Shown here: positions 34,301 through 44,087 of the stretch, in pieces
Numbering within the stretch: position 1 is the first letter of the stretch
How the letters are laid out: the number at the start of each line of letters is the position of its first letter
The notes under the pieces: generated by a model
Told to the model about the DNA's origin: nothing
Database searches by the model: none
What the model saw: the letters and a program-made list of their open reading frames with translations, nothing else
Program-made: the position numbers and the translations under genes
Source: Amphibalanus amphitrite
Taxonomy: Eukaryota > Arthropoda > Thecostraca > Balanomorpha > Balanidae
DNA: 64,000 nucleotides
Direction: 5' to 3'
NCBI RefSeq assembly: GCF_019059575.1
Contig: NW_024882187.1
Span: 186,001-250,000 of the forward strand

Positions 34301-35721
34301 GCTGGCACCGCCACCGGGCTGCTCTACAAGTCCTCCGGTGAGGGGGGGGGGAGGGACACTGGGCTGCTCTACAAGTCCTCCGGTGAGCGGGGGGGGGGGA
34401 CACCGCCACCGGGCTGCTCTACAAGTCCTCCGGTGAGGGGGGAGGACACCGGGCTGCTCTACAAGTCCTCCGGTGAGGGGGGGGGGGGCACCGCCACCGG
34501 GCTGCTCTACAAGTCCTCCGGTGAGGGGGGGGGGGCACCGCCACCGGGCTGCTCTACAAGTCCTCCGGTGAGGGGAAAAGAGAGAGGTCGGCAGGCAGAA
34601 AGAGTGGAGGATAAGTGTCGGGAAGAGGATTAAGTTAGCGAGAATAGCTGGAGTACCATGCTCCAAGTATTGTGCTCGTGTGTCCAATCCATGGCTGGAA
34701 TCGCGTTCTTATTTCCATGTTTTCCGCGTCAGGCGAGCGCGGTGCGGTTGACTTGTGTCGTATGAGGGGTGGTGGTTCAGAGACTACGGAATCTGGTCAC
34801 CCCGCACAGTCTAATCAGTCCGGTCACGCACATACACTGCCTGCCTGACATGAGAGAACGCCAGGCCGGGCAGCCGGAGGGCGGATACCAAGAGCATGTC
34901 TTTTATTTAATTTTAAACCCACATTGAATACACTTTGCACCTGGCGTTCATTTAAGAACGTTACATATTTTTCTCGTGGTATAAAACGTACTGGTAGTTT
35001 CTCCCAGTCACCATAACGCCAAGTTCAGGCGACCTCGGCCCAGGTCCACCTCTGACCTCTGACCCTTACCCCGGGCCCTGACTCTGCCTCTGACCTTTGA
35101 CCTGTGACCTCTGACCTGTGACCCCTGTCTGCGCCCACAGCCGGCGCCAAGCGGTGTGTGATGGGCGGCGGAGTGACCTCTGACCTGTGACCCCTGTCTG
35201 CGCCCACAGCCGGCGCCAAGCGGTGTCTGATGCGCGGCGGAGTGACCTCTGACCTCTGACCCCTGTGTCCGCCCACGGCCGGCGCCAAGCGGTGTCTGAT
35301 GGGCGGCGGAGTGACCTCTGACCTCTGACCCCTGTGTCCGCCCACAGCCGGCGCCAAGCGGTGTCTGATGGGCGGTGGAGTGACCCCTGACCTGTGACCT
35401 CTGACCTGTGACCTGTGACCCCTGTGTCCGCCCACAGCCGGCGCCAAGCGGTGTGTGATGGGCGGCGGTCTGACCTGTGACCTCTGACCTCTGACCTGTG
35501 ACCCCTGTGTCCGCCCCACAGCCGGCGCCAAGCGGTGTCTGATGGGCGGCGGCGTGACCCCTGACCTCTGACCTGTGACCTCTGACCTGTGACCCCTGTG
35601 TCCGCCCACAGCCGGCGCCAAGCGGTGTCTGATGGGCGGCGGCGTGGGCCTGGCGCTGGCGGCCGCCTACTGTCTGGCCACCTCGCGGGACCGGCTGCAG
35701 AGCCTGCGCACCTACAGCTAG
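28306..35721 (+). CDS. Timm23: TIM23, mitochondrial inner-membrane presequence translocase channel subunit, five exons
   Basis: Exons 28306-28387, 30156-30302, 31290-31392, 34168-34337 and 35612-35721 sum to 612 nt: 203 codons plus TAG (vertebrate TIM23 about 209 residues). All introns are GT-AG and every junction keeps frame. TIM23 imports presequence proteins across the inner membrane. Visible family marks are the SPYLNFDPSYLG segment facing the intermembrane space, then FIFPEGA and RGRFEVAFSQIGG before the first membrane helix (glycine-rich, GGCLGGGVYGGAIGLFNGLR). A second helix follows (ANTVGVMAVMYFSFGVLLGW), then DDELNTLTAGTATGLLYKSSG and a last glycine-rich helix ending with LRTYS. All introns except intron 1 contain tandem arrays, three built from exon-junction sequence. 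Confidence 0.94.
28388..28695 (+). other. TIM23 intron 1, 5' part
   Basis: Unique-looking intron sequence after the GTAAGT donor; nothing else is seen. Confidence 0.5.
28696..29304 (+). pseudogene. 5'-truncated CR1/L2-like LINE fragment in TIM23 intron 1
   Basis: An open frame of about 200 codons encoding the C-terminal region of a LINE ORF2: THVRPVLEYAS, LERVQRRWTKHI, YAERLKELDL, RRVAIWNSLPEAVV and SFKRLL. The polymerase core and endonuclease are absent. It lies in the sense direction of the intron. The same architecture appears in the LINEs at 11126-15285, but the sequence is distinct. Confidence 0.85.
29305..30155 (+). other. TIM23 intron 1, 3' part
   Basis: AT-rich intron sequence ending TGTTCTGTGTTTCAG, a good acceptor. 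Nothing else is recognised. Confidence 0.5.
30305..30690 (+). repeat. 21-bp minisatellite in TIM23 intron 2
   Basis: About 18 units built from CCCACCTCTGTGTGACAGAC, starting two bases after the exon 2 donor. Some units vary as TGTGATGGACCCCA. Unlike the later arrays, it copies intron bases and no exon. Confidence 0.9.
30855..31256 (+). repeat. About 45-bp minisatellite in TIM23 intron 2
   Basis: Eight or nine units containing CCCTGAGACCGTGATACGAC and GGGGAGACCATGGTATGATC. It ends about 30 bases before the exon 3 acceptor. Confidence 0.92.
31364..32600 (+). repeat. TIM23 exon 3 end + donor array, about 38 copies
   Basis: The basic 35-bp unit is the last 29 bases of exon 3 (GGTCACACGGGCGCCGTACG, then GAGAACACA) followed by the donor GTGAGT. 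A 28-bp variant lacks GCCGTGC. Nearly every copy keeps CAGTGAGT; a few read CAGTGGGT or CATTGAGT. The first copy is the real exon end (donor at 31393). In the TIM23 frame the first donor is read as CAG TGA, so using any later donor would put a stop right after the normal exon end. Confidence 0.95.
32690..33070 (+). repeat. GC-rich minisatellite in TIM23 intron 3
   Basis: Interleaved units based on CAGACCCCGCAGTCTGCCGC and CGGCCTCCTACA with varying lengths. It begins about 90 bases after the exon 3 donor array. Confidence 0.85.
33071..33579 (+). other. TIM23 intron 3, non-repetitive part
   Basis: No gene or repeat seen; GC content falls from 33240 onward. Confidence 0.5.
33580..34140 (+). repeat. 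GTGTCGGTGACCTG minisatellite in TIM23 intron 3
   Basis: Irregular 18-22 bp units, GTGTCGGTGACCTGTTATT and the variant with CCAAT, with intermixed GTGATGTGTCGGTGA. It ends about 28 bases before the exon 4 acceptor. Confidence 0.9.
34312..34572 (+). repeat. TIM23 exon 4 end + donor array, 6 copies
   Basis: The unit contains GGGCTGCTCTACAAGTCCTC, CG and then GTGAGGGG with a variable G-run. It is the last 20-30 bases of exon 4 plus the donor. The first copy is the real junction (donor at 34338); all six keep CCGGTGAG. Extending the exon into the array stays open for about 100 codons, so use of later donors would give a longer, mostly frame-shifted protein and no immediate stop. Confidence 0.93.
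34573..35085 (+). other. TIM23 intron 4, non-repetitive part
   Basis: No gene seen. Ordinary intron sequence between the donor array and the acceptor array. Confidence 0.5.
35086..35640 (+). repeat. TIM23 exon 5 acceptor + exon start array, 7 copies
   Basis: Units of 68-90 bp contain the pyrimidine-rich CTGTGACCCCTGTGTCCGCC, the acceptor CACAG and the first 30 or so bases of exon 5 (CCGGCGCCAAGCGGTGTCTG, ATGGGCGGCGG). Exon-like starts follow AG at 35141, 35210, 35348, 35438, 35522 and 35612. The third copy has ACGG in place of ACAG and is dead. Only the last runs into the complete exon. Splicing to an earlier acceptor would read a short alternative C-terminus ending within the next unit. Confidence 0.95.
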
Positions 35722-36574
35722 GGCCGCCGCAGGTCAGCACCTCGCGCCGCGCGCCGTCCGCAGGGCTGACGGACTCGCTCAGGGGTGCCCCGCCCCGCCC
35801 CGCCCCGCCCTGCCCCGCCCCGCGCGCTAGTGTAATGGGAGTGACGCCATGGGCTGCCGGCACCGGCCGGCCGCACCCATTGGTCGTTAACTGAAGGCCG
35901 TGCTCTGATTGGCCGGGCGGCGTGACCCGGCCGCTCTGATTGGCTGTCTGGGGTCAGGGTCGCCCGGCGGTCGTTGCTGATTGGTCTGTGTCGCTGTGAT
36001 ACGTGGAATGGCCGACCGTTAGCTCTGGTGGCGGCGTGGACACGTTGCTATGGGGTCTGCCGCCGCACAGAGCGGACTGAATGAACTGCACACGGAAACC
36101 AAACAAATACAAATAGCAAAACCGACCGACAGGCCTCTGTGGGGACAGGGACCTAATTGGGGACGCCTTTATTCTATAGCAACGCGGTTGTAGAAATGTC
36201 CGTCCTGGTTAAATTTGCATGAACAATGAACAGCAAAACAACACAAAACTAAGAAGCAGATAAACGGAGGCCATCGGGCGCACTGCCAAGCCTGGCTCTG
36301 GCTCGCGCGCTGTCCGCGAACCTGGCTCCGTAAAGCTAACGATGGCAGACAGTCATCATTAAACATGCTGTCGAGATTGATTTGATCGGCGCATGTCGCT
36401 CATTTCCCGGGCGTGGATAGTTAATGTGACTTTCTCAGAATGGCCGGCTGGGGTCGCTGTCCATTGTTCCTGGTGACCGCCTATTAAAGGCCATAGTCAT
36501 GGTAACGACAGCGTGTTCTCGGAGTCCGCCCGAGCCGGCGGCGGACCGAGTGTCTGCACGTCACCCGGCCGGGA
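35722..36574. other. Sequence downstream of TIM23
   Basis: The first 100 bases are GC-rich, with a CCCCGCCCCG run at 35790-35822. From 35879 to 35984 there are four ATTGG (CCAAT-box complement) motifs. No further gene is recognised. Confidence 0.45.
35879..35984. promoter_or_regulatory. Cluster of four CCAAT boxes
   Basis: ATTGG occurs at 35879, 35908, 35939 and 35980 within a CpG-rich stretch, three of them as CTGATTGG. CCAAT boxes bind NF-Y and are usually within about 100 bases upstream of a start site. Orientation suggests a promoter reading to the left or an undetected gene to the right. No transcript evidence is available from sequence alone. Confidence 0.4.
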
Positions 36575-36806
36575 GTACGACTCTCGCGAGATTAAGCGGT
36601 AGGTTTTGCACTTTCACATTTCCGGTTATATCTCAGAAACTAATCGATCTACGATGAAGCCATTTTACACGATCATGGCCGGCTTGTGAAGCAACAAGTC
36701 GATCACATTTTCAACACTTAAAAGCTTAAGACGACGAAGATATGGCCTGAAGTACGCTAAATTTTCTAGGTGCAAAACCTACCACTAAAACCCGCGAGAC
36801 CTGTAC
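36575..36806. mobile_element. Dispersed TIR repeat, copy 2
   Basis: The second copy of the family at 10752-10996. The outer GTAC ends, TCTCGCGAG and TAGGTTTTGCAC are inverted at the right end. The internal segment, with CGATCTACGATGAA and TCATGGCCGGCTTGTGAA, is shared with copy 1. No protein. Confidence 0.8.
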
Positions 36807-36814
36807 ATACATTA

Positions 36815-37741
36815 GTGGCCCGGCCGGAAGTATACAGTGACCCGTCCGGGAGTAACAGACAGTGACCGGTTCGGCAGTATTGCAGTGACCCGTCCGGGAG
36901 TAAATCAGTGACCCGCCCGGGAGTAAATCAGTGACCGGTCCGGGACTATACACTATACAGTGGCCCGTCCGGGAGTAAATCAGTGACCCGACCGGGAGTA
37001 CATACATCAGTGGCCCGTCCGGGAGTGCATACATACATCAGTGACCCGGTCGGGAGTACATACATACATCAGTGACCCGTCCGGGAGTACATACATCAGT
37101 GACCCGTCCGGGAGTTGCAGTGACCCGTCCGGGAGTACATCAGTGACCCGTCCGGGAGTTGCAGTGACCCGTCCGGGAGTACATCAGTGACCCGGCCGGG
37201 AGTAACAGCGGCCCGTCCGGGAGTACAGTGACCCGTCCGGGAGTACAGTGACCCGTCTGGGAGTACATACATCAGTGACCCGGCCGGAAGTAACAGTTAG
37301 TGACCCGGCCGGGAGTAACAGTCAGTAACCCGGCCGGGAGTAACAGTCAGTAACCCGGCCGGGAGTAACAGTCAGTGACCCGTCCGGGAGTGCATACATC
37401 AGTGACCCGTCCGGGAGTATACAGTGACTCGTCCGGGAGTACATACATCAGTGACCCGGCCGGGAGTAACAGTCAGCGACCCGTCCGGGAGTACATACAT
37501 CAGTGACCCGGCCGGGAGTACATACATCAGTGACCCGTCTGGGAGTACATACATCAGTGACCCGGCCGGGAGTAACAGTCAGTAACCCGGCCGGGAGTAA
37601 CAGTCAGTGACCCGTCCGGGAGTGCATACATCAGTGACCCGGCCGGGAGTACATCAGTGACCGGTCCGGGAGTACATCAGTGACCGGTCCGGGAGTATAC
37701 AGTGACTCGTCCGGGAGTTTCCAGTGACCCGTCCGGAAGTA
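36815..37741. repeat. CAGTGACCCGTCCGGGAGTA minisatellite
   Basis: About 35 units of 20-30 bp with a constant core and a variable spacer (ACATACAT, ACAGT, TATA). The core CCCGGCCGGG/CCCGTCCGGG is self-complementary. The big hAT-ended element is inserted in the last unit. Confidence 0.93.
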
Positions 37742-37825
37742 CTCGGCAGCAGGGTCGGATCTAGGATTTCGATAGGGTGGGGGCAGTCAAGCACAGGGGC
37801 GGCACATTTTCCGCCTAAGGGGGCG

Positions 37826-39004
37826 GCATTTATAGGGTCTGTTCCAGTCCAGTGAAAAAAAAACGAGCTTGACGGCCGTCACGAGACGCAGCGATTGATA
37901 TTCAAATTTAGGGTCTCAGGTCAACTGGTGACCTCTGGTCAGGTAACTTACCCTAAAGTCGGGTTTTTGTTTTTGGCAAATAATTTTGCAAACAAATGGC
38001 CATAGAGCAAAAATTTAGGCATAATCGTATTCCTCTCAAGCTGCGTCGAATGCTGTGGGTACTTTTTGTTCGGTAAAGGTCACAATCAAGATTGACACAA
38101 AGGTCGTCAGGTCAAGCCCCCTCAGGACACTGTTCGGACTAGGTCAGGTTGCATATTAATCGATTTGGAAGCTCATTGCAATCACAATGATGCCTTTCCC
38201 GACTCTAGCTTAATTTGGTCGAAAGTTATTAACGAAAAACGATTATGACCCAAAAGAACGTCCTCTGTGACGTTCTCTGTGGCGTCATACAAGTAGGTAC
38301 AAAATGCCAAAATAAGGCACGGAATCCTTTGACGAGCGTATGAAAACACATTTATTTGCGTCTTCGGGCGGATTATATAACAACTATATGTTCCAAAAAG
38401 AGCAGTTCAGTAGTTCCCCCATAGGTTTATAATGGGGGAGGTCAGGTGACTGACCTGACCCAAGATGAATTGTACGAACAATCCAAGATATACGAAGTAT
38501 GAGTACCCGGGAGCTTGTTACTTTCTGAAAGTGTCATCATCCTCGCCGACACTTTGCCTGGCGTTGGCGGCGTTGCGAAGTTGCAACATTTTTTTTTTGA
38601 CAGTGCAGACTGCAGAGTGCAGACTGCAGAGGTTTACTTATAACCTTTAGAGGTTTATGCATCGGTCAGTGACCTGACCATAGTTGGAGAATTGTACTGA
38701 ACTGTGGGTGCACGAGCTCTCCCAATTCCACGCCAGCTTGGCTTTGGAGCCGCAACAGACTGTGGAGGTCAAGGTCACCGCTAGGGCGGCGGCGGATTTG
38801 CTGCGCCCGAGCACCCACCGTTCGGCACAATTATCCACCTATGGACCTGAACTAACCTGGAAAGGAATCAGGTGTCATAAGGTCTGGTTTGGATGGGGGC
38901 TCACGTAGGCCAAGTTTCAGCTCTCTATCGAAAACGGCTCCTGAGCAGTCACGAAAAAAATCGTAAGGGGTGCCCCCCCCCCCTCCTCCCTCGGCCCGCG
39001 AGGG
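37826..39004. mobile_element. TTAA family 1 element, left-truncated copy
   Basis: The right end GAGGG is followed by TTAA (39005-39008). The body matches the copy at 41176-42205 (ACGAGACGCAG, then CAACTGGTGACCTCTGGTCA). The left terminus is missing. It is inside the 7.3-kb hAT composite. Confidence 0.7.
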
Positions 39005-39008
39005 TTAA

Positions 39009-39690
39009 AGGTAGTGTGCCACCTTTCAAAGATTTCCCATTTTATTTTTCCTAGGATAAGAAGCTTCTGTTTTTACCTAATATCGCAAAAAAAAAATCAA
39101 AAATGGGCCTGGAATAGTGCTTTTTTTCGCCGAAAAGTTTATCGGTTTTTCGATATGTATAACAACTGTAGTGGGCTGACCTGCAAACAGGCGTCGGCAA
39201 CAATCGCGAATGCGGCGCACATGTGACAATAGGTCTACCGCACCACCTAACAGGCGTGTTCGAAACCGCAGGAGATGATGATGAACGGGTTTATCGAAAC
39301 TTGATTGGATGAGCCTATCGGTAATAGCGATTTCAGTGTGTGCATTTATTGTTCATAGTGGTGTGAAATGTGGTTGGGGTACGACCGACAACCCGTCGGG
39401 GCGAATTTCGTACTGGGGTACTCAAAATTTGAAGAATTTAAGACATTCCCATGAGTTTTGAAGGTATCAGGGCCTATTTTAACATGTTAACTGGGGGGGG
39501 GGGGCAAATGCCCCCGCACTCAATAGCATTGCCCCCCCAGTCGTCGAGATTTGCCCACTATAAAAATGGGCATAAAGGAACAGGGTGACAAACATACTAC
39601 TGTGACTTGTTTTGCAATGGATGTCAAATGAGTCAGTCTGCAAGTAATGACCAGTGGTGGATCCAAGGGTGGGTCATATGGGTCATGACC
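39009..39690. other. Non-coding interior of the hAT composite
   Basis: AT-rich sequence with G- and C-runs near 39490-39540. A lone hAT-like terminus, CAGTGGTGGATCCAAGG, starts at 39652 without a visible partner. Confidence 0.4.
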
Positions 39691-39699
39691 CCCGCCCCC

Positions 39700-40350
39700 T
39701 TGGGGCCCGGGGACACCACAGGCCTGCCAGGGGCACCACAGGCCTGTTGGGAGCACCATCGACCTAGCAAGAGCACCTAGGTCTGCCAGGGGCACCACAG
39801 ACCTGCCAGGGGCCCCACCGACCTCGCAGGGGCACCTTGGGCCTGTCAGGGGCACCACGGGCCTGTCGGGGGCGCCACAAGTTTGTCAGGGGCACCATAG
39901 GCCTGTCAGGAGCACCATCGGCCTAGCAAGAGCACCATAGATCTGCCAGTGGCACCACAGACCTGCCAGGGGCCCCACCGGTCTCGCAGGGGCACCACCT
40001 TGGGCCTGTCAGGGGTACCACCACAGGCCCGCCAGGGGCACCACAGGCCTGCCAGAGGCACCACAGGCCTAGCAAGGGCACCACGGACCTGTCAGCGACA
40101 CCACGGGCCTGTCGGGGGCACCTCAGGCTTGTCAGGGCCGAGGGACACCACAGTCCTTTCAGGGGCACCACAGGCCTGTCAGGGGCACCAGAGGCCTAGC
40201 AGGGACACCACATGCCTGGCAGGGACACCACCGGCCTCGCAGGGACACCACCGGCCTCGCAAGGGTATCATGGGCCTGTCAGGGGCACCACGGGCCTGTC
40301 GTTGGAACTTTAGGCTTGTCAGGGGCACCACAGTTCTTTCAAATGCACCG
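39700..40350. repeat. 20-bp minisatellite GGGGCACCACAGGCCTGTCA
   Basis: About 32 units with variants GACCTGCCAGG and GCCTAGCAAGG. It lies inside the 7.3-kb hAT composite. Confidence 0.93.
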
Positions 40351-40372
40351 GCGGCCTAGCACCATGGTACCA

Positions 40373-41057
40373 TGTTTGGCCGGGATCGCGATTCGGCGTA
40401 TGTCGCCTCGCATTAGCCGCGCGTTTGCAGTCTTTTCGTGGTTTCAAACGTTCAAACATGGGATATGATGTTGCTCCCATGCATTAGGGTGGGTGTCAAG
40501 GTCACCGGAAGGTCAGGTCAGGTCATTTACCTTTGATGACCTGGGCTCACATTTTCGAGTTTTATATGTTTCTAGGCTAGTTTTTGGAGCTGAATTCGAA
40601 TTTAGCAACCATTTGACCGTTTACGAAGTAGTTTTGGTGCCTTCGTAACATGTTACGAAGCTGTCAGAGGCGGTTGCCACCTACTACGAATACCCGGCAA
40701 AACCCCTGGTTGACCTGACCTGACCTGACCTGGCCTAAATGCATGAAGACATCATCTATGATCATAACTATAGCATGATATTCGTGATCAGCACCCCGGA
40801 AAAACCATAGCAGCCACCCTTTACGACGCTCTAACAGGTCCCGATTTTCCCGACTTTTGAGTCATTGACCTGACCTGGAAGGTCAACCGATGACCTAGGA
40901 CCTTAAAATTGGGTATCATCGGTTTCCTTTCATCACGGGCAACACGGTCGTTTTTTTCCGCGAAGCTCTAGCTCGATCAGGGGAGGGGGGAGGGGTCCAA
41001 CGGACCCCCCCCCCCCTAATATTCGTTCGCAGCTGGAAACACCAATACGGGCGAGGG
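40373..41057. mobile_element. TTAA family 1 element, left-truncated copy
   Basis: Matches 5233-5933 closely. The right end GCGAGGG adjoins TTAA (41058-41061). The first 190 bases present in the complete copy are missing; the break abuts the 20-bp minisatellite. Confidence 0.82.
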
Positions 41058-41175
41058 TTAATGGATTATTAAAGACAATTTTTCGGGTTGCCCCCCCAGT
41101 CAAATTCCCTTAGAATAGGCTCTGGAAGGTATGGATAAGTTCTAAAAATCCGGTTCTCCTTATCTGGGCCATTAA

Positions 41176-42205
41176 CCCTCGCCGGACCTATTGGTTTTCT
41201 ACATACGCGCCGGCCGAGGGGGGGGGGGCGGGTACGACCCCCCCCCTCGCCGTTTCGCCCCTGGTGGAGCTAGCGCGTCGCGGAAAAAACGAGCGTGTGC
41301 GCCGTTACGAGACGCAGAGATTGGTACCCGATTTTAAGGTCCTAGGTCAACCGGTGACCTCTGAGGTCAGGTCAAGTGCCCCAAGGTACGGTTCAGTTTT
41401 TGGTGAATAACTTCGCAAAAAACGGCCGCAGAGCGCCGATTTTGGCAGCATCGTGTTCGTCTCGCTCAGGCGCGTCGAATGGTATACTTTTTGTCCGGGT
41501 CAGGTCAACTTGGGGTGTTGACCTCAGGTCAAGGTCAGGTCAGCACCCCCAGGTCACGAAGTTGGTCGAAAGAGGTCATGTCGCATATCATTCGATTCGG
41601 CAGGTCTTCCTGAGTCCATTGGTGGCTTTCCCGACTCGCTAGCTCAATTTGATCAAGAGTTATTGACGAAAAACTAATATGACCTTGATGACGTCATAAA
41701 TGACGTCACGCAAGGTCAACATTGCAAAAGTGACGCATCTAACCTTGCAAGGAGTGCATAAAATCACGATTCTGTGTGCTTGAGATAGTTGGAGATCGTT
41801 CCCGGCGCCAGAATAGCAGTTTTCATTTTTCCCCATTGACTTATAATGGTGAGGTCACGAAAATGACCTGACCTCATATGACCTTTAGGAAAAATCCGAG
41901 ATATACAAGTTGTGGGACTCATAATGGATACTAGATCCTGCAAGTTTCATTTCCCTGTGACATCTCCTCTGGCAGTGAGGGCGTTGCGAAGTTGCGACAT
42001 CTGAAGACCGTGCAGAGGTTCACTTATGACGTCATAGGTCAGTGACCTGACCTGACCCAAAAATGCGGTTAGTGTCAAAAGATGCGGCTTGGATCAAAGG
42101 TCAGGTATGCCAAGTTTCAGCTCTCTATCGCCAGCGTGTTCGGAGCTATCGCGAAAAAACCCTATGGGGGGGCGGCACCCGCCCCCCCCCCTCGGCCGGC
42201 GAGGG
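41176..42205. mobile_element. TTAA family 1b element, complete
   Basis: TTAA at 41172-41175 and 42206-42209. The terminal repeats are CCCTCGCCGG and CCGGCGAGGG, with an inner G-run on the left and C-run on the right. The interior is dense in AGGTCA half-sites. It has no transposase. It shares ends with the complete copy at 5042-5933, but the body differs. Confidence 0.85.
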
Positions 42206-42209
42206 TTAA

Positions 42210-44085
42210 CTCCATACGGTCCAGGAAAGCTGGCACACTACCTGTAGCCAGGAGCCTGCCACTAATAGGGTTAAGAAGGGGTGAACTGGCTTCAGGGACG
42301 TCGCTACGAGTTCAGAGGGAGCTACTTTCATTTCAGAGGGCGGCACTGTATCTCAGGGTCTTGGCTAATGAATTTCGACTAAGGGGCAAACCAGACCTCA
42401 GAAGCCAGAATGACACCACGTAACATACATATGCCGTATACACCGCATGTAACATGCACAGGCTAGGATACAAAATTTCTGCCCAAACATAAGTAGGTAT
42501 TCGTACACCTACTTCTACCGAGGGGTTAAGACTTAAGAGGCCAGCGTAAGGCGCTCGAAGGCCCAGGACGAGCCCTCGGAGGCTAGCATGGGGCACTCAG
42601 AGGCCGCTTTGGGGACCCTAAAAGGCCAAATGTGAGGGGGGCGTGTGGCGTTAAAAAGCCCGCACGTAGGCCTTGTAAGACCAACGGGGTAGGGCCTTCT
42701 GAGGCCATATAGGGCCCTATGATGACAATTTGGGTCCTCTTAGGCCATGGGCCTGGTGCCTTCTTTGGTCGGTGTGGGGGCCCTCTGTGGACAGCGTTGG
42801 ACACTCTGAGGCCAGCGTGGGGCCCTCTGTCTTCTGAAAACTGAGATTGGTGCTGACTGCTGAGTCCTCAGAAGCCAGCGCGGGGTCTTCATAGACTGGT
42901 GCTGGGCCATCAGAGGCCACATTGAAGGCCTCGACAGGCAGAATTCAGCACTTATGCATTATTGGGCCTTAGAGGTCGGACTGAGGCCCTGGAGGGCGAC
43001 ATGGAGCCATCAGAGGAATTCATAGCCCGAGTTGGACCCTCCTAAAGCTTAGGGTATCAGCCCTCAACCAGCGAAAGACTCTAGGCAGATCGATATCTGC
43101 TCTTTGAGGCTGACGTGGGGCTCTCGGGGACCATCTTGAGCCCTCAAGGATCTAAGACCGGAGATAGGATCTACAGGGTCCGATGTGGAGCCTCCAAAGC
43201 CTGTGCAGGGTCCTCAGAGGTCGACGACATGGAGCTCTTAGAGACCGACCTATGACCAGCGTGACCTCTCAGTGACCAGCGTGGCCTCTACCAGTCTGTG
43301 CAGGAGCCTGTAGAAGTCACAAGAAAGGTCACCAAAGGCACCAAAAATTCAACAATAACTTTAAAAGAAGACATAGTAAGAGTGTATTATGTAATGCCGT
43401 CAGCCCAACAACACAGATCAGTTTATGTACAGCATGACCTTTTTCGGTTAGAGCATGCAACTGACTATAGGTCGTACTATAGATAATTTAACGCCTCTCG
43501 ATACGAGAGACACAATTACGGTAAAAACTGTGCCTACCATACGTGGAGTGAGTAGATATATGTATAGTACGTAAAGAAATGGAACAAATGCTTCTGCAAG
43601 ATCCGTCTATTTTGGCAGTTTTTGCTCTCAGTGTGGGCCAAATTGTCGAACTGAGCTCGAATCTAAGGACAACGCAGTGGAAGCTGCCAAGGATCTATCA
43701 AATGCATTGTTCCGTGACGCTGTAACACTTACGGTTCACGAGCTATGCGCCCGGATGCGAGGGAAAAAATTGGCAAAGTTGGCGAGGAACCGCACCCGGT
43801 CTCGGGTAAAGTAGGTTACCACTGGGGCCCCTAAAGTTAAGATAGGACCCCTTCTTAATTCCCATGTTTGGCCTCCTCCCCTTTCCAACATATTAATACG
43901 CCACTTGATGACCTGCCCTACTATAGGTATTAGACGAATGGCTATTGGCCGTGTAAACACTGGCGCCAAAATGAGAAAGTGAAACAGCAAATTTGTCAGG
44001 CACCGGGTTCAACAACTAATTTTATGCTGGATAATATTTGAAGCGCCTTATTTACTCCGACTGGGTGGGAAATATCTCGTCACTT
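42210..44085. other. Non-coding interior of the hAT composite
   Basis: From 42540 to 43290 a very degenerate series of GAGGCC, GTGGGG and CCCTC words suggests an old tandem repeat. From 43300 the sequence is AT-richer. No gene is recognised. Confidence 0.45.
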
Positions 44086-44087
44086 CG

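Noticed and set aside
39652..39668. A second hAT element starting CAGTGGTGGATCCAAGG
   Set aside because: No matching right end or target duplication was found, so only a lone terminus is recorded.
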